Assembly (NCBI RefSeq): GCF_030272615.1 | Contig: NC_081406.1 | Coordinates: 263,716,624-263,780,623, forward strand | Origin: Cryptomeria japonica | Lineage: Eukaryota; Streptophyta; Pinopsida; Cupressales; Cupressaceae | Length of the DNA: 64,000 bases | Direction of reading: 5' to 3' | Part shown: positions 49,321 to 61,869 of the stretch, in pieces | How positions within the stretch are numbered: position 1 is the stretch's first letter | Layout: every line of letters starts with the position of its first letter | Program-made: the position numbers and the translations under genes | Notes under the pieces: generated by a model | Told to the model about the DNA's origin: nothing | Seen by the model: the letters and a program-made list of their open reading frames with translations, nothing else | Databases searched by the model: none

Positions 49321-49734
49321 TCACTCTTCTAGTGGAGTCATGGGAGTATATCCTTCAGACTCGCTAGAACTTAGTGGGGTATAACCTTCAAACTCATCAT
49401 TACTGAGTGGGGTATATCCCTCTGACTCATCAGAGTTAATCACAATTGGCCTAATGGGAGAATATTCTAACTCAGTCTCCTCTTCCTCTATAGGGATAGT
49501 CTTTTCATCGAGGGATTCAGTAGGGACTACTCCTATCTCAACATTTTCTTTTTCTTTTGATTCATTAGTAACTTGTTTTTCTACGGAAGGCCCATTTTCC
49601 TCCTCACTGATCCATCCTCCACTTGGATGGTTATCCATAACAGGTATGACAGGAGATATAGGATCCCTCTTGACCCTTAGATAGTGAGCATACCCAGCTA
49701 CTGACTTACGAGCCATCTGTTTTGTTTGCACCAT
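49321..49734 (-). pseudogene. Extra ORF upstream of gag with a histone H3-tail-like N-terminus
   Basis: Open for 137 codons from ATG 49734, 85 bases inside the PBS. The first residues are MVQTKQMARKSVAGYAHY. H3 begins ARTKQTARKSTGGKAP, so TKQ-ARKS-G is shared in register, including Lys4, Arg8, Lys9 and Ser10. The Q at position 2 (CAA) and M at position 6 (ATG) are each one transition from Arg and Thr codons. After a basic start (RVKRDP) the protein becomes acidic (Glu/Lys 80-110) and ends with three copies of a SEGYTPLS-like repeat. No known retroelement domain is seen. It is open without stops while gag-pol is not, perhaps because it is short. Longer reading from 49830 only translates the PBS. 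An H3-mimic protein is a reasonable but untested inference. Confidence 0.6.
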
Positions 49735-49817
49735 CTTTGTAAGTTTCAACACAAAACTATTATTCTCAATACTCAACTTGTGAAGTGACTCATAGGTCCT
49801 AGTGTTATACAACCTGG

Positions 49818-49829
49818 GCTCTGATACCA
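49818..49829 (-). other. Gypsy primer-binding site
   Basis: The minus strand reads TGGTATCAGAGC followed by CCAGG, complementary to initiator Met-tRNA, three bases inside the 5' LTR. Confidence 0.92.
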
Positions 49830-49832
49830 AAA

Positions 49833-52791
<2,959 letters not shown>

Positions 52792-52796
52792 AAACC
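52792..52796 (+). repeat. Right target duplication of the gypsy element
   Basis: AAACC, compared with GAACC at 41482-41486. Confidence 0.6.
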
Positions 52797-53245
52797 TTAA
52801 CCAATTATGTTTGTAAAATCCCCTAACAGGGTCACTCCATGATGGAAGTGTAAAATCCCTTTGCAAGGTGAATCCTAACAGATTCTAAGGTATTCTTAAC
52901 AGGATAACAGTCATCTTTAACAGGGTGAATTTCTCAGAAGGAACATGATTGCAAGCTCTTAACCGGGCACTCTTTTTCCTGCAGAAAAAGAGATTGTGGG
53001 TTATCCCTACCGTGGTTTTCTCCCTCTAACTGAGAGTTTCCACGTATAATTGTTGGTGTTATGTGATGTTTATTTGATGCATGCAAATCTCTTTCCTTCA
53101 ATGTTCTTTCTTTCATGATTAATGCAATGCTTTAAGTTAATTTGAAAAAGGTAGTTGTAGACCGGTCAGTTTGGAATATTATTGTTTATAAACTGTTTTT
53201 ACTTATTCACCCCCCCTCTCAGTCACTAGTTAATACTAGTATCCC
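52797..53245 (+). mobile_element. Copia-type solo LTR, right part
   Basis: Rich in AACAGGGTGAAT/CTAACAGGGTCA words, also just left of the gypsy insertion (TTTAACAGGGTGAACC), which shows the two parts belong together. It ends with TTATTCACCCCCCCTCTCAGTC, the reverse complement of the GGGGGGGTGAATCAG end of the copia LTR at 29257. No PBS follows, so it is solo. Exact right end not fixed. Confidence 0.55.
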
Positions 53246-56200
53246 ATATTTATATATGAATCCATCTATAGTATAGTAATTTGTACAACCCTTTTACAAT
53301 TTCACACTTTATTTGGTCCCTTACTTTAGTGTGCCCTCTCTTGGGTCATTTCAAGCCAATTTGGACCTTATCTTATTCTATTGTCATCATATGCTAAGAT
53401 TGAGACCAAATCCTATGTTTTTTTTGTCCTAATAATTTTTTTGCTACTCTTTCAAGTCCCTTTTTTAGTGGACTAGGGTTCCTAGTGCCCTAATCCCTCC
53501 AAAATGGTCTTAAATTCAAATGTGCTCAAGTGTTAGTTCCTACCATTTGTGATCTGATCTCAATATTTTCATGTGAAAATTGGAAATTGGCCTAAATTTG
53601 TAAATAGCTTGAGAACACTATATAAAGCAATCTTTTATCATTTATAAGGCTAACTAGCTAGTTCATTCTATTATCACATTTTAAGAGCCCCAATTCAATT
53701 AATTCAAGAGTATATCCCAATACAAGGAGTAGCAAGCCACAACAACCTATCTTCAAGTATGATATCATGATGAATTATGTTATGTCTTGCCAAGTTATTG
53801 CATAAAAACACTTGTCTAAAGAGAACTGCATCACCACCATTATCAATCCTAAGGTATAATCTTGTCAATTCAAAATTTGAATTATGATTTAGCCTTTTTC
53901 CTACTAGAGGTAAGCTCTCTTTTTACAACGTCATGTTGATGTGGAGGTGGGAACACCAAAATGAGGTTTGACTTATGAAAGCCCCTATACAACACAATAT
54001 TTTCCCCTTTTCTTGTGTGTGTAGGCATAGATCTAACAACTAGGAGTTATAGAATTGCGTAGAGTAGACAGTGATAGACAACCTCAAACTTCTAATAAGA
54101 GAAAACACATGGACTATCCCTCATTGCTCTAGTGTTTGACACATTTTGTCCAAGATTTTGGTAAACAGACATACAAGACCTCCTGATTGCATCTCTAAAA
54201 CTTTTTGTTAGTTTGGACACCCTCAAGAATATGGCACCTTTCTCCTTTGTCTAGCATATTCTACTCCAAATTGCTATCACAAGTTCTTCTTTGCCTCTTA
54301 ATTTCAGATTAGTACTTCTATGTTGATTTCCAATACTATATCTTATTGTTTATGTTGAAAGTTGTCATTTTTCTATCATTTAACCTAGTTCATTTGAATA
54401 CACTTCACAATATCAAATCCATAGTAATAAAACAAGGAGTCATAAACCCACCTAGTGTTCAACTCTCCCACTAGGACTATAGTTGAACCTATTTTATGCT
54501 TCTAATGATATGCCATGGAGATTTGGGAACATGATGTACATTACTAGGATGGGATCTCATTTCCTACCTATCTCCATCTATCTATAGAAAATAATTTTAG
54601 GTAGAAAAGGGAGGCAAGGAAGGATTCACCAACCTTATTGTTAGGTCTATGTATTTAAGTTGGTCATTATGAAAATCCCTCAATTAAATACTTTACTTGG
54701 TCCTAATGATGCTCATATTTGTAAGCCTCAAACTTTGCAAGGCTTTTCTTTTTCCTTCATTTTTTCATGTTTTTGACCTTGTTTGCCTACTCTTGATACT
54801 TTTAGAAAAATTATAAGTGGGTCCCTTATGTTTCGGATTACCTAAGGTTGTTCAATCTATATATTTTATCAGAAATTTCTAAGTGGATCCCCTATGTCTT
54901 GGATTACCTAAGAATGTTCAATCAATACATTTTATCAAAAATTCCTAGTGGAACTAGTTTTTGGAGCCTTTATGTGGTTATGTTTGTCTATATGATTTGG
55001 TGGTAATGTTTGTTCTTCCTTTAATGATTTCTTAGAAATTCATGGGACTTGTGCACTTTACAATCAATCATAAGGTTCCAATTTCTCTTAGAGCCATAGA
55101 CCATGCCATAATCATTTTTCTTCTAGTTCCTACCTAAAGTACAAGTCCCCAAATGAACTTGGAACCATCCCTAGGTTCCCAATTCTCTTAAGGTCCTAGT
55201 CACTGCAATCTTCCCTTTTTCCTCCTTGAGACCTAGGTCCACAAGTGGAATTGTAACCTTGGGACTATGTTTTGGTCCTAATTCTTTGTGGGTTCCTATT
55301 CCCCATTCCCCTTCTTTCCCCATTTCCCTTTGTGTATTCTCAAGTCTTGAGTTATAAAGGGATCTTTTACCTTAGTTCTAAGCTCTCCATCCCTCTCGAC
55401 TTCCCAACATATTTGCTCCTCTCCTCTCATGTTCCCCATCACCATTGGAACCCTACTGTTATATTATTGTGTCCTCTCATAGCCTAAACCTATAGGGTAT
55501 CCTTGGACCTTAGTATCAATCCTTGGTGGAAAGTTCACCTCATGACCTAAATTCCAAAGTCTTCTCATTTTTGGTGCATGTCCCATTCTCAACCCCCATC
55601 TTGACCTTACATTTCTCTCATTTATATTCCACATACTACGCGATGCTTTTATCCATGATTCTTGACTCTCCTTGAAACTTAATCCTCATGTTATGCTTTC
55701 TCCCTATCCTTGGTCCTAGTCCCAATCCAAACCTAATCTCCAAGCCCAACTTTCTCCCACCTACTAAGGTCCCTAGTCCATAATTTATTTTAAGACCACA
55801 CCCTTGATTTTCCTCCTTCCCAACCCCATTTCTTAAGTCTTTTTCAAATCTAGACCTTTGTTAGACACTAAAAATTCTATTTTTTGTGTTAGGGCTTACC
55901 ACACCTCAATATCCATTGAAATCTTATTTCACCTACCCGATTACTCCATTCATGCATGATTCAACCTTGCAACAACCAAATCATCCTTTCACACTTGAAA
56001 AAAATCTATAAAAACCTAATTTGGTCCATGATTTTAAATGGAGATTCAATTGCATACATGGGTGACCATGTTGTCATAAATTAAGGTTTATTATGGTTCC
56101 AACTACCTAAGTCCACCTATGTGGGTTTTCCATTCATTTTGGAAGTCCTATGGACTAGGAAAATCTCTACATGCTATATTCATATATCTCACTCCTTGAG

Positions 56201-57480
56201 GTCCCCACAAGTAGTTGAAGAATAGAGAGGAAAATATATAAATACTAGTTGTTTCTTCTTCAAAATGGTTGGTCATTTTGGGTTTCCAAGGGACTACAAG
56301 CCAAAAGAGCTTCTATGGTTCCAACTCCTACAAATTTAGGCAACTAGAGGGAAACAAATATTTGTAAATTTGAAGAGGTAAAATTGATAAATGATCATTG
56401 TAGTTGAATGTATCCATGGTTTTATTTATGGATTTTTTGGTAAGTTCTAGCTTAGGGTTTCCTCTTATTGGTTCATTGGTATGAATGGTAAACATTTCAT
56501 GAGTTGGATAGAATTTGAACGCATTATATTCCTAGCAATGATTGTTTCTTCATGGCATATGAATTTCTACAATTAAGTATACATAATTAAATATGTTTGA
56601 TTACAAGTAATATCATTTTTGTGATGTACATGTATGTATAGTTCTATATTCCTTTTTTATTTTGATTACAAGTAATATCATTTTTGTGATGTACATGTAT
56701 GTATAGTTCTATATTCCTTTTTTATTTTGATTTGTGTTCCTGTTGAAAAGCTTGAACTCTATGATCCAATGGATAGGCAACAGTCCTAGAAGTGATGTCT
56801 TACTCAAATACTCTAAATGAACACATCTTTCACCAATAAGCTAGGAATAGGAAGTAGGTTTCGATACAATTCATGCCTTACTATTACACCCAAGGAAATA
56901 TCTACAAAAAAATTCAAATTTTGTATCCCAAGAGATTCATGTTTTTCGTATGTTCTATCAACTTAATAGAGATTACATAGTAGGTTGGTCCTTGGCCATG
57001 TGATATCTTACAATGACTTTAAATGAACATATCGAGGATCAAGTCTTGTTGAAGGTAAGGCTAGTAAAACTCCTTACATAGAAAGAGAAGATATTAAGAT
57101 TATACCTGCAAAAATATGATATCTTCTATTACAAATATGCTACTACTATTGCAAAAACAAAATCATTAAAGCCATTTGTGAACTCCTATGGCCATAGGGC
57201 ATCCAACATTCTAAATTGATGCTACCCACGACTAAGGCTAAGGGATGTGAAGGAGACGTGATAAGTATTCCAATTCACTAGAAACTTGGTGTAAGGACTC
57301 AATATTGTTGTTGGCACCTATATGATATTGAGCTCAAATCTCTCAATATAAAAAAATATAAAAAAAGGGGAAAGGGTGCCAATAGCCATTATAGCTAACC
57401 TCACACACACTAAACTCCTAAACAATACATCTAATTTTGACAATTTTTCTATTAAATTCATGTACTTTTCATAGTCCATG
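53246..57480. other. Degenerate repetitive sequence, no genes
   Basis: No frame above 71 codons and no protein motif. 53600-54010 looks like decayed LTR sequence: a TATA word ACTATATAAAGCAATC (about 53628) and GGTGGGAACACCAAAATGAGG (53945). 55080-55900 is unusually CT-rich on the plus strand (many CCTAGTCC, TTCCCC). Apart from the 65-bp duplication listed separately I see nothing further. Confidence 0.4.
56599..56728 (+). repeat. Perfect tandem duplication, 65-bp unit
   Basis: GATTACAAGTAATATCATTT starts at 56599 and 56664 and the two units are identical, with four further bases of a third. Perfect identity implies a recent event. Confidence 0.95.
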
Positions 57481-57496
57481 AAGATTAATAGTAGTT

Positions 57497-57566
57497 TTCT
57501 AGATTGAGTTGTGTATAGATTTTTCTCATCAACATTTCAAATCATACTGCATGATCAATCATCGGG
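57497..57566 (-). repeat. Hammerhead-like hairpin motif, copy 1
   Basis: The minus strand reads CCGATGA, then TTGATCATGCAGTATGATTT, then GAAATGTTGATG, followed by a tail related to copies 2 and 3 (AAAAATCTATACACAACTCAA). The order CTGATGA-like box, short stem, GAAA is that of a hammerhead core, here with one C-to-T-type change in the first box. Confidence 0.5.
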
Positions 57567-58115
57567 ATGAGAAAACATAGAGAGTAGAATTGAGAGTGCA
57601 GTAGCAGACTAAGAGACTAAAATGATAGAGGGAGAAGGTTCTAGAACCAAGGTGGGTAAGGGATAAAGAAAAAAGAGGAGAATTTTTATTATTATTATTT
57701 ACTTTGTATGCGACTTCAGTGCTTATAACTATTGTTTTGGCTTATGAGTAGTTACGACAAACACAGTGGGATTCATCATGCACTGAACTGTCAAAAAGTT
57801 GTCATTTCGAGTTGATGTTTGATACATATACTCTATTGCCTCATTAACCATTCACTTTGACCCCTCCAAAATTTGCACAATTGATCCAATACTTATACAC
57901 AAATGCCCTAGTAATTGTGCGCTATTGGTACCAATAAAGCTGCACAATTCCTCTAATTACAATCTTTTTTCCAACTACTAGATACACGAATGGACAACTA
58001 TTAACCCACTAAATAATTTTTAATAGACTTTTAATTAACAAAATCCAATGAACAATTGTTAGAACATGAACGACAATTACACCTCTTCCCCCATTGAAGA
58101 ATGAACAGATGAATT

Positions 58116-58190
58116 CTGACTATTGTTTTTCTAGATTTGACTATATATATATACCAACATTTCGCATCAAACTCTATGATCCATCATCAG
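58116..58190 (-). repeat. Hammerhead-like hairpin motif, copy 2
   Basis: The minus strand has CTGATGA (58190-58184), stem GGATCA...TGATGC (58182-58164) and GAAATGTTGG (58163-58154). Forms a large imperfect inverted repeat with copy 3: arms of about 75 bases around a 35-base loop. Confidence 0.6.
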
Positions 58191-58224
58191 GGAATGAAAG
58201 CATGAGAAGAGAGATAAACAAAAA

Positions 58225-58306
58225 GATGATGGATCGAAGAGTTTGATCTGAAACGTTGGCATAAAAAAATCTACACACTCAAATCCAAAAAACCAATAGT
58301 CACTCT
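58225..58306 (+). repeat. Hammerhead-like hairpin motif, copy 3 (inverted)
   Basis: The plus strand reads GATGATGGATCGAAGAGTTT, then GATCTGAAACGTTGGC and AAAAAAATCTACACACTCAA. It keeps GAAAC intact; the first box reads AGATGA. It is the reverse-complement arm of copy 2. Confidence 0.6.
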
Positions 58307-58439
58307 AAAAATATCATTGTCCTAATTGAATAGATGAATGTTTTTAATAACATCCACGACACTAAACAACCTATGAGACCCATAGATAGCCAACAAATAG
58401 CTATCGCAATTGACATATGTATGAAAAATGACATCCATT

Positions 58440-58770
58440 TTGTATGCCCGTCCCAAGGAGTCAATTTATTTCTTTACTCCTCCACGGTCCACATTTTCTT
58501 AGAGGCTCCGTACTCCCACGCCGACCGCCTCGTGTCCGTAAAATCTTCTGTAAAGTCGAGTATGGACCTACATATATTCCTCGAGCACTTCAATCCAATT
58601 TCCACAGTACGTTTCGTTTTGTCACCGCCACGTGGCCGTCCAGAGTAAAATACTCTCGGTCGGATCTCCCTCGAAAATGACGCGATTTGGTCTTGATATA
58701 ATATTTCCGTCATCACAAACTTTTTTGGTACGGACATCTTTCCGTCGGCGACTCTTCTGTTATTTAACGG
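58440..58770. promoter_or_regulatory. CpG-retaining island with a G-box palindrome
   Basis: CpG dinucleotides are common here (for example CACGCCGACCGCCTCGTGTCCG) although the surrounding tens of kilobases are CpG-poor. GCCACGTGGC (58627-58636) is a perfect palindrome with the plant G-box core CACGTG, a bZIP/bHLH site. Several overlapping frames (58334-58737) stay open on both strands, as expected of GC-richer DNA; none has a motif. Could be a promoter or first exon of an unmethylated gene, or a young insertion; no gene is identified next to it. Confidence 0.35.
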
Positions 58771-60265
58771 TGTTTTATTTTTGTTTTTTATTTGACATAA
58801 CTACCGTTGAAAAAGTTGAATAAGATTTTACTGTTTTTTTTTAATTCTTTTATTATGTTTCCAAGTTAATTGGGGTCTGTGAATATTTTAATTTTTTGGA
58901 GTGGAAATAATTATTTTAAGAGGTGTTTAACATTGATAATAATAATTTACATAAAATATTTTATGTTTTATATTTGTGTTTAATTATATAGAGATAATGG
59001 TAGCAGGTGTACATAGAATAATTTTATTTTTTTATTTTAATTATGTCAGTTATATTTTATATTATATAATTTTAAGGTTTTTAAAATATATGTCGATTGT
59101 GTTTTGGTTTTTATGTACACTGACATGATTGTGTGTTGTCATTGTAGAGGTTTGATTTACTTTATGTTTTATTCTATGGAATTAATTATGTCTGCTATAT
59201 TTTTATTTTATAGTTCTAAATTTTTTAAATAGAAACAATTTTATTTTATAGTTCTAAATTTTTTAAATAGAAACAATTATTGTCTGAGGTGTTCTATAAT
59301 GATAGAAAGGCATAATCTCATGTCATAATTGTGTACATAAAATATTTTGTGTTTTGTTTCTCTATTTAATTATTGTGTGCATCAAATATGGTAGGTCGAA
59401 TTAAAAATGAATAATTGAATTTTAACTATAAAGTTGATATAAATATTAATGTATATTTGATTATATGTTTAGTTAAATAAATTTATTTACAAATAGTTTT
59501 ATAATAAAATGATGTTGACTAAATTTTGTGGAGTGTCATTATATGACCATACGAAATTTGATGTCATGCAAAATAGAGAAATATATTATTAAGACAATAA
59601 ATTAGTGTATATATTTCTATTAATACAAAGAAAAACATTAGAATTAAAATAATATTAGTATGGATTTATTTAGATAAATTAGTATATTCTTATTTTGATT
59701 CTAAATTAGTATATATTTATTTTGTAATTTATTATATTTTGTGTAAGGAAAGATAATTTTATTTTAATATTTAGTCTAAATTAATTCAATAAACATGTTT
59801 ATGAGCACAATTAACCTAAACTAAAAAATATTGAAATTCAAGTATTATGAGAATTTACAACTATCAAATATGCTAAATATAAATAAAATAAAGGTACTTA
59901 ACTCAATAACTTAGATTGGTATCAAATTGTTAGAAAATGATGTTAGTGTCTCAATAAAGTGCATCAATAGTTGTGTAATGAAGGAAAATATGGCCCACTA
60001 GCTTAAGCATGCAAAACTAGGGATATAGGCCTATCTTCACTATTATTAAATTTTGATCACAAAGCCACCAAGAGATAACTATAATTGACTAACATCTTGC
60101 TCAAGAGACTCAATTCAATATCATACTCTTAGGGCTTCTATTAATTTGTTGTTTATAAATGATTGATTGAATGATTTGATAAACTAGGTGATTAAGATGT
60201 TATTCTAAACAAATGATATCGATTGATCTAGAAAGTGTAAACTTCATAAATGAAAGTAAAATTAG
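58771..60265. other. AT-rich sequence, nothing recognised
   Basis: Runs of TTTTATT/TTATATT with no frame above 60 codons; one short tandem duplication is listed separately. Confidence 0.45.
59201..59276 (+). repeat. Tandem duplication, 38-bp unit
   Basis: TATAGTTCTAAATTTTTTAA starts at 59209 and again at 59247; both units end AATAGAAACAATT. Confidence 0.9.
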
Positions 60266-61857
60266 TGTTGTACCCAAAATGGGATGATATATGTCATCTT
60301 GGGTTTTTCAAACCTTTCGAATGAGTTTTGGACACCAAGGACTAAATTTGTGCTCTTGAGGGTCTATACATGCTCTTTGCCAAATTTTAGTTGATTTTGG
60401 GTGGACTATGGTGCCTTGTCTTGAGCTTTCTTGATGAAATTAAAAATCTGAGCCTATGATTGTGTATTGAGATGATTTATTTCTATCGCACCTCTCAAAA
60501 CCTACAATTGAACTTGGACTTGCACATAAGAAGAGAAAAATGATGTTTCAAGGTTGTATAAGGGCTTGCCTTAGCCAAACCCCAGGTTTGGAGTCAACCC
60601 TATAGAGTTGATAAAATGGAATAGAAGTCTAAATTTGAAATGCTTGAATTGAAATTGTAATGTGTGGAAAATTAGGAGTTAGGGTTTTACTAAGTAAATC
60701 GACTAAATAGCCCAATTAACCAAATTACATTGAAAGAGGGTTGAAACCAATAGATCTAGGCTCAATCCCAATGGGAAAGAGACTAAGATTATGATTGGGT
60801 TCAACCGGTTAGGGTTGATTATCCTCTTTCTTAATTTAATTGTAATGTAATGTATGAAATTAGGGTAAAATGAGGGATTATTGAAGTAATCTGACAAAAA
60901 CTCTAAGCAATAGATATCCTATTGAGCCATAAAGTTGGATCTAGGCAAAAGGAGATGTCTAGAACCTATCCTCAGAAGTTTAGCCTGATTTTTTGAGATC
61001 AAGTAGCACAAATCAGCTCTAGTCCTTTGAATTTTTTGTCATTGAAAGCTAAACTACTTGTCACTATTGAATCTGTCGAATTTCTCAAGTATAGCTCTGA
61101 ACCTATTTCCTACACACATAAATAAATGGAAAGATGTTGGGGATAGGGGTTTTCTTTAGGTCAGACCCTAGTTCTGGAATTAACCATGAATGAAATAATG
61201 CAAATACTGAAATAAATATTAAAGATATATACCTCAGATCTGCAATTGTTGATAATGATGCAATGTACTTTTGTTGTAATCACAAATGTTGAATGTAATG
61301 GTATGACAAACACATGAACATGAAAAACCCTAATCACACACACATGCTTGCATGAAGATTGATGTAACTTTTCTCCATAATGCTTGAATGATGAATATGC
61401 AGCCTTGAATCTTTGAAGATGCTTGATAATGAATGCTTCACATATGCACAAATAATAGAGATGGAGTATTAGATCACTTATATGTTAAAATAAATTGATA
61501 TGATGTCTATATATAGGGTTCCCTAGGTAAATTACCAATTAGACTGCCCTTCAATGGTCATGTGTAGTTCTGGAATCAAATGTTATTAGGGAGATAAAGC
61601 ACCTACCCCATTTCAAATTGGGGTGGATTTGAGAGGGACCAGGGTGATCCATGCCCTAGTCCTTCTACAAATAGGACCAGAATAATCAGCCAAGTGGGAG
61701 GGTATTCCATGGTAGGACCCACCAAAGGGTGTACATGAAATCAAAGTTTGATAATAGGGTCAAATCAGACCTAGAGAGGGGATGAGGATAGGACACGCTA
61801 AATTAGGAGCAAAAACATGAGGTGTAAATTAGACTGGTGATAATTTATGATGCTACA
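60266..61857 (-). mobile_element. LTR of a minus-strand LTR retrotransposon
   Basis: The right end ATGATGCTACA (to 61857) is followed by TTTAGCCCCCAC; on the minus strand this is a purine tract followed by LTR start TGTAGCATCA. A TATA-like CTATATATAG lies at about 61509-61518, 345 bases in, as in the solo LTR at 25471-26024. The left end is uncertain: 60266 (TGTTGTACCC) is the outer guess, 61135 (TGTTGGGGAT) an alternative. Confidence 0.45.
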
Positions 61858-61869
61858 TTTAGCCCCCAC
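61858..61869 (-). other. Polypurine tract of the same element
   Basis: The minus strand reads GTGGGGGCTAAA directly before TGTAGCATC. Confidence 0.6.

Noticed and set aside
49735-49830. 32-codon N-terminal extension of the H3-like ORF
   Set aside because: It translates the primer-binding site and uses a non-ATG start; the ATG at 49734 is the credible start.
53867-53883. AATTCAAAATTTGAATT as a palindromic operator
   Set aside because: Not a perfect palindrome (AAAA against TTT) and such words are expected in AT-rich DNA.
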